5,991 bases of DNA, taken from an uncultured Clostridia bacterium (GTDB lineage Bacteria; Bacillota; Clostridia; Oscillospirales; Acutalibacteraceae). The notes beneath the pieces are model-generated. The model saw only the letters and a program-made list of their open reading frames with translations, had not been told where the DNA came from and made no database searches. Shown piece by piece: positions 3,298 through 5,991 of this stretch (positions within the stretch are counted from its first letter, which is position 1; each line of letters opens with the position of its first letter). The stretch covers positions 1 through 5,991 of the forward strand of contig CALWKP010000188.1 in NCBI GenBank assembly GCA_944381295.1, in the 5' to 3' direction. The position numbers were made by a program, and so were the translations under genes.

Positions 3298-5991
3298 TTA
3301 TTTAAAATACGCGACGCCGGATTCGAAAATCAAAGGATCTTTTTCACCCGGAACGTTTCCATAAAGATGAGCACCTTTACGCTCGGTATGTCCCATCTTT
3401 CCGAGAATCCTTCCATCCGGACTGGTAATCCCTTCTACTGCACAGTAGGAGCCATTCGGATTCCATTCAATAGACCCACTCGGCATGCCGTCCAGGTCAA
3501 CATACTGTGTCGCTATCTGTCCGTTGGCAATCAGTTCTTTCATCACGGAATCGTTGGCCACAAACCGTCCTTCCCCGTGCGATACCGGAACCGCATAAAC
3601 ATCCCCGGCATTTACTTTGCTGAACCACGGAGATTTCACAGAAGTAATGCGTGTGTATACCATCCGGGAAACGTGCCTGCCCAGTGTGTTGAACGTCAAG
3701 GTCGGTGCATCAGCATCCGGTTCAGTAATCTTTCCATAAGGGACAAGGCCAAGTTTGATCAGTGCCTGGAATCCGTTGCAGATACCGAGCATCAATCCGT
3801 CGCGGTTTTCCAGAAGATCTGCTACCGCTTCGGCAATGCGCGGGTTACGGAACGTTGTAGCAATGAATTTACCGGACCCGTCAGGCTCGTCACCGCCGGA
3901 GAACCCACCGGGAATCATGATGATCTGTGCATTGCGGATCGCTTTTTCCATACGCTGAATCGTTTCCTCAATGCCGGCAGCATCCAGGTTTTTCACGACC
4001 AGAGTTTCCGGTTCTGCACCTGCTTTGTGGAATGCCCGGGCACTGTCATATTCGCAGTTTGTGCCGGGGAATACCGGGATAAATACCCGCGGTTTTGCTG
4101 CTTTGATTGCAGGAGCCTTCGTGTTGCGGACGGTCCAAAGGTTGGCCTGTTCTGTGACCTTCTGTTCCGGGGCAAGGTTCGGGAAAATCTTTTCGAGAGT
4201 TCCACCCCAGGCGGCAATCAGATCGTCGATGCGCAAAACCGCTGTTTTTCCGTTTTCGGAAAGACGGACTTCCGGAGAAGAGAGAATTTCACCAATCCGG
4301 AACGCGCCAAAGGAAAGTTCGCTCAGGAATTTGGCATCCGGCACAAATTCCGCCACGATGGAACCGGAAACCGGCGCGAACAGCGTCTGGGCATTCGCTG
4401 TGTTTTCGTCAAAGGCAAAGCCGAGTTTGTTGCCAAAGCACATCTTGGCTACGGCCGCCGCCATACCGCCCTCTTTCACAACAGATGCCGAAACGATTTC
4501 TCCACTTTCCATCAGTGTAAGAATGGTGCGGTAGTAGTCTTTCATGCATTCCCAGTCCGGAAGATGAGTCTCCTTATTTTCCGGAAGCGGCAGCATGACC
4601 GCAATATTTCCGGCATGCTGGAATGCTGCCGAAAGTGTTTTGCTGGCCTTGGTCATCGTCACCGCGAAGCTCACCAGCGTGGGGGGGACGTCAAGCTGTT
4701 CAAAAGAACCGGACATGCTGTCCTTGCCGCCGATGGACGGCAACCCCATACCGATCTGTGCAGACAGCGCACCCAACAATGCCGCAGCAGGTTTGCCCCA
4801 CCGTTCCGGCACATCGTGCAGGCGCTCAAAATATTCCTGGAACGTCAAACGGGCATGCAGCGGGTCTGCGCCTACGACTGCCAGCTTGGACAGGCTCTCC
4901 GCCACTGCATAGGCAGCTCCATGGAAGGGAGAATAGCGCGAAATCCCTGGAATGTACCCGTAACTCATGGCGGTAGCGTCGTCGGTTTCTCCATAACCGA
5001 CAGGAAGCTTTGCAACCATGGCGTCCTCGGGAGTGAGCTGATATTTTCCGGCGAACGGCATCAGCACCGTCGCAGCACCGATGCTGGCATCAAAACGTTC
5101 AGAAAGTCCTTTCTGCGAGCAGACCTCCAACCGTGTCAAGTTGTCCAGGAACGCTTTGTCGAGCGGCTTGCCTTGCAGGCATCCCGGTACCAGTTTCCGG
5201 TAATCCTTTTCCGGGTCCGGCGCTTCGATGACCGCATTGGCATTTTGCGTCACGCCGTTGGTGTCAAGAAACTCGCGGCTGAGGTCAACAATGGTATCGT
5301 CACGCCATTTCATGCACAGACGAGGTTCTTTTGTAACGACCGCCACTACCTGTGCGTTCAGGTTTTCTTCTGCGGAAATTTCACAGAACCGCGCAACGTT
5401 TTCCGGCTGCAATACAACTGCCATACGTTCTTGGGATTCGGAGATCGCAAGTTCTGTGCCGTCCAGGCCCTCATATTTTTTCGGGACCGCATTTAAATCG
5501 ATCTTGAGGCCCGGAGCCAGTTCGCCGATCGCCACGCACACGCCGCCGGCGCCGAAGTCGTTGCACCGCTTGATCATACGGGCAACTTCCGGGTTGCGGA
5601 ACAAGCGTTGAATTTTTCGTTCAGTGGGCGGGTTCCCTTTTTGGACTTCTGCGCCGCAGACTTCTACCGATTTTTCGGTGTGTGCTTTGGAAGAACCCGT
5701 CGCGCCGCCGATACCATCACGTCCGGTACTTCCACCCAGAAGAACGATGATATCGCCTTCCTCAGGAACGCCGCGCACAACGTTCTCTTTTGGGGACGCG
5801 CCGATGACTGCACCAATTTCCATGCGTTTCGCCACATAACCGGGGTCATACAGTTCGGTGACCTGTCCGGTGGCAAGGCCAATCTGGTTTCCGTAGGAGC
5901 TGTATCCGGCAACCGCCCCCGTAGTGATCTTGCGGGTCGGCAGCTTGCCGTGGAGCGTATCTTCAAATGCGGTACGCGGGTCACCGGAACC
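3298..5991 (-). CDS. purL: Phosphoribosylformylglycinamidine synthase, single-chain type, C-terminal part (5' end outside window)
   Basis: PurL (FGAM synthase) catalyses the fourth step of de novo purine synthesis: FGAR + ATP + glutamine to FGAM + ADP + glutamate. The frame is open from the right edge to TAA at 3298-3300, giving 897 residues. Single-chain enzymes have about 1,200-1,300, so some 300-400 N-terminal residues are missing. A GTG at 5833-5835 is internal, because family sequence (PRTAFEDTLHG, then GYSSYGNQIGLATGQV) continues upstream of it. In fragment numbering: STGRDGIGG at 88-96 (nucleotide-binding segment of the first AIR-synthase-like half), DASIGAATVLMPFAG at about 301-315 and SIGGKDSM at about 419-426 (second half), then a class-I glutamine amidotransferase domain from about 635. 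That domain shows PGTNCEYD, the nucleophile Cys738 in GICNGFQ (codon 3778-3780), HGEGRF, and GHTER carrying His868 and Glu870. The catalytic triad is intact. The fused amidotransferase makes separate purQ and purS unnecessary. No other pur gene is visible; the 3' flank is the cloverleaf repeat. Confidence 0.96.
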   Translation of the reverse strand, partial: GSGDPRTAFEDTLHGKLPTRKITTGAVAGYSSYGNQIGLATGQVTELYDPGYVAKRMEIGAVIGASPKENVVRGVPEEGDIIVLLGGSTGRDGIGGATGSSKAHTEKSVEVCGAEVQKGNPPTERKIQRLFRNPEVARMIKRCNDFGAGGVCVAIGELAPGLKIDLNAVPKKYEGLDGTELAISESQERMAVVLQPENVARFCEISAEENLNAQVVAVVTKEPRLCMKWRDDTIVDLSREFLDTNGVTQNANAVIEAPDPEKDYRKLVPGCLQGKPLDKAFLDNLTRLEVCSQKGLSERFDASIGAATVLMPFAGKYQLTPEDAMVAKLPVGYGETDDATAMSYGYIPGISRYSPFHGAAYAVAESLSKLAVVGADPLHARLTFQEYFERLHDVPERWGKPAAALLGALSAQIGMGLPSIGGKDSMSGSFEQLDVPPTLVSFAVTMTKASKTLSAAFQHAGNIAVMLPLPENKETHLPDWECMKDYYRTILTLMESGEIVSASVVKEGGMAAAVAKMCFGNKLGFAFDENTANAQTLFAPVSGSIVAEFVPDAKFLSELSFGAFRIGEILSSPEVRLSENGKTAVLRIDDLIAAWGGTLEKIFPNLAPEQKVTEQANLWTVRNTKAPAIKAAKPRVFIPVFPGTNCEYDSARAFHKAGAEPETLVVKNLDAAGIEETIQRMEKAIRNAQIIMIPGGFSGGDEPDGSGKFIATTFRNPRIAEAVADLLENRDGLMLGICNGFQALIKLGLVPYGKITEPDADAPTLTFNTLGRHVSRMVYTRITSVKSPWFSKVNAGDVYAVPVSHGEGRFVANDSVMKELIANGQIATQYVDLDGMPSGSIEWNPNGSYCAVEGITSPDGRILGKMGHTERKGAHLYGNVPGEKDPLIFESGVAYFK

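Noticed and set aside
3367..5496. 709-codon open frame on the plus strand
   Set aside because: It lies wholly antisense to purL, whose protein motifs are unmistakable; the product (His/Arg/Phe-rich, no motifs) looks like a shadow of a G+C-rich coding region.

Overview
The window looks like a chromosomal segment of an endospore-forming member of the Clostridia, plausibly Oscillospiraceae/Ruminococcaceae-like. This is inferred from a recognisable spoVAD, a clostridial-style single-chain PurL, and AGGAGG-type ribosome binding sites. Four protein genes are recognisable, all on the minus strand, plus one small unrecognised gene on the plus strand. Both outermost genes run off the window.

Layout from left to right. 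Positions 1-307 (minus) hold the first 102 codons of spoVAD, with a strong RBS and a forespore-type promoter candidate just upstream. At 368-402 an intrinsic terminator closes the neighbouring unit. At 411-1909 (minus) lies a two-gene operon: a CPBP-family membrane protease gene followed by tadA, joined by a 4-base ATGA overlap. At 1910-2860 there is a long stretch with no convincing protein gene. It is G+C-rich (38 of 60 bases in 2041-2100) and packed with perfect hairpins, a duplicated structured block and a three-way junction. On its right it is bounded by a good sigma-A promoter pointing leftwards into it. I read it as a candidate large structured RNA of roughly 850-900 nt, or an unusually long structured leader of the CPBP-tadA operon. 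At 2855-2996 there is a short A+T-rich divergent intergenic region (14 G/C of 60 in 2881-2940). At 2997-3131 (plus) a 44-codon gene has a good RBS. At 3138-3276 an almost perfectly base-paired cloverleaf-shaped inverted repeat fills the convergent gap. At 3298-5991 (minus) are the C-terminal 897 residues of PurL.

The known genes do unrelated jobs: spore DPA uptake, tRNA wobble deamination, a membrane protease-like protein and purine synthesis. The unusual content is in the non-coding DNA. The two intervals worth follow-up are the structured block at 1976-2821, with its own promoter and two diverged copies of one domain, and the 139-bp cloverleaf, in which 124 bases are paired. I could not match either to a named RNA family or mobile element by eye; a covariance-model search and a genome-wide repeat search would be decisive.
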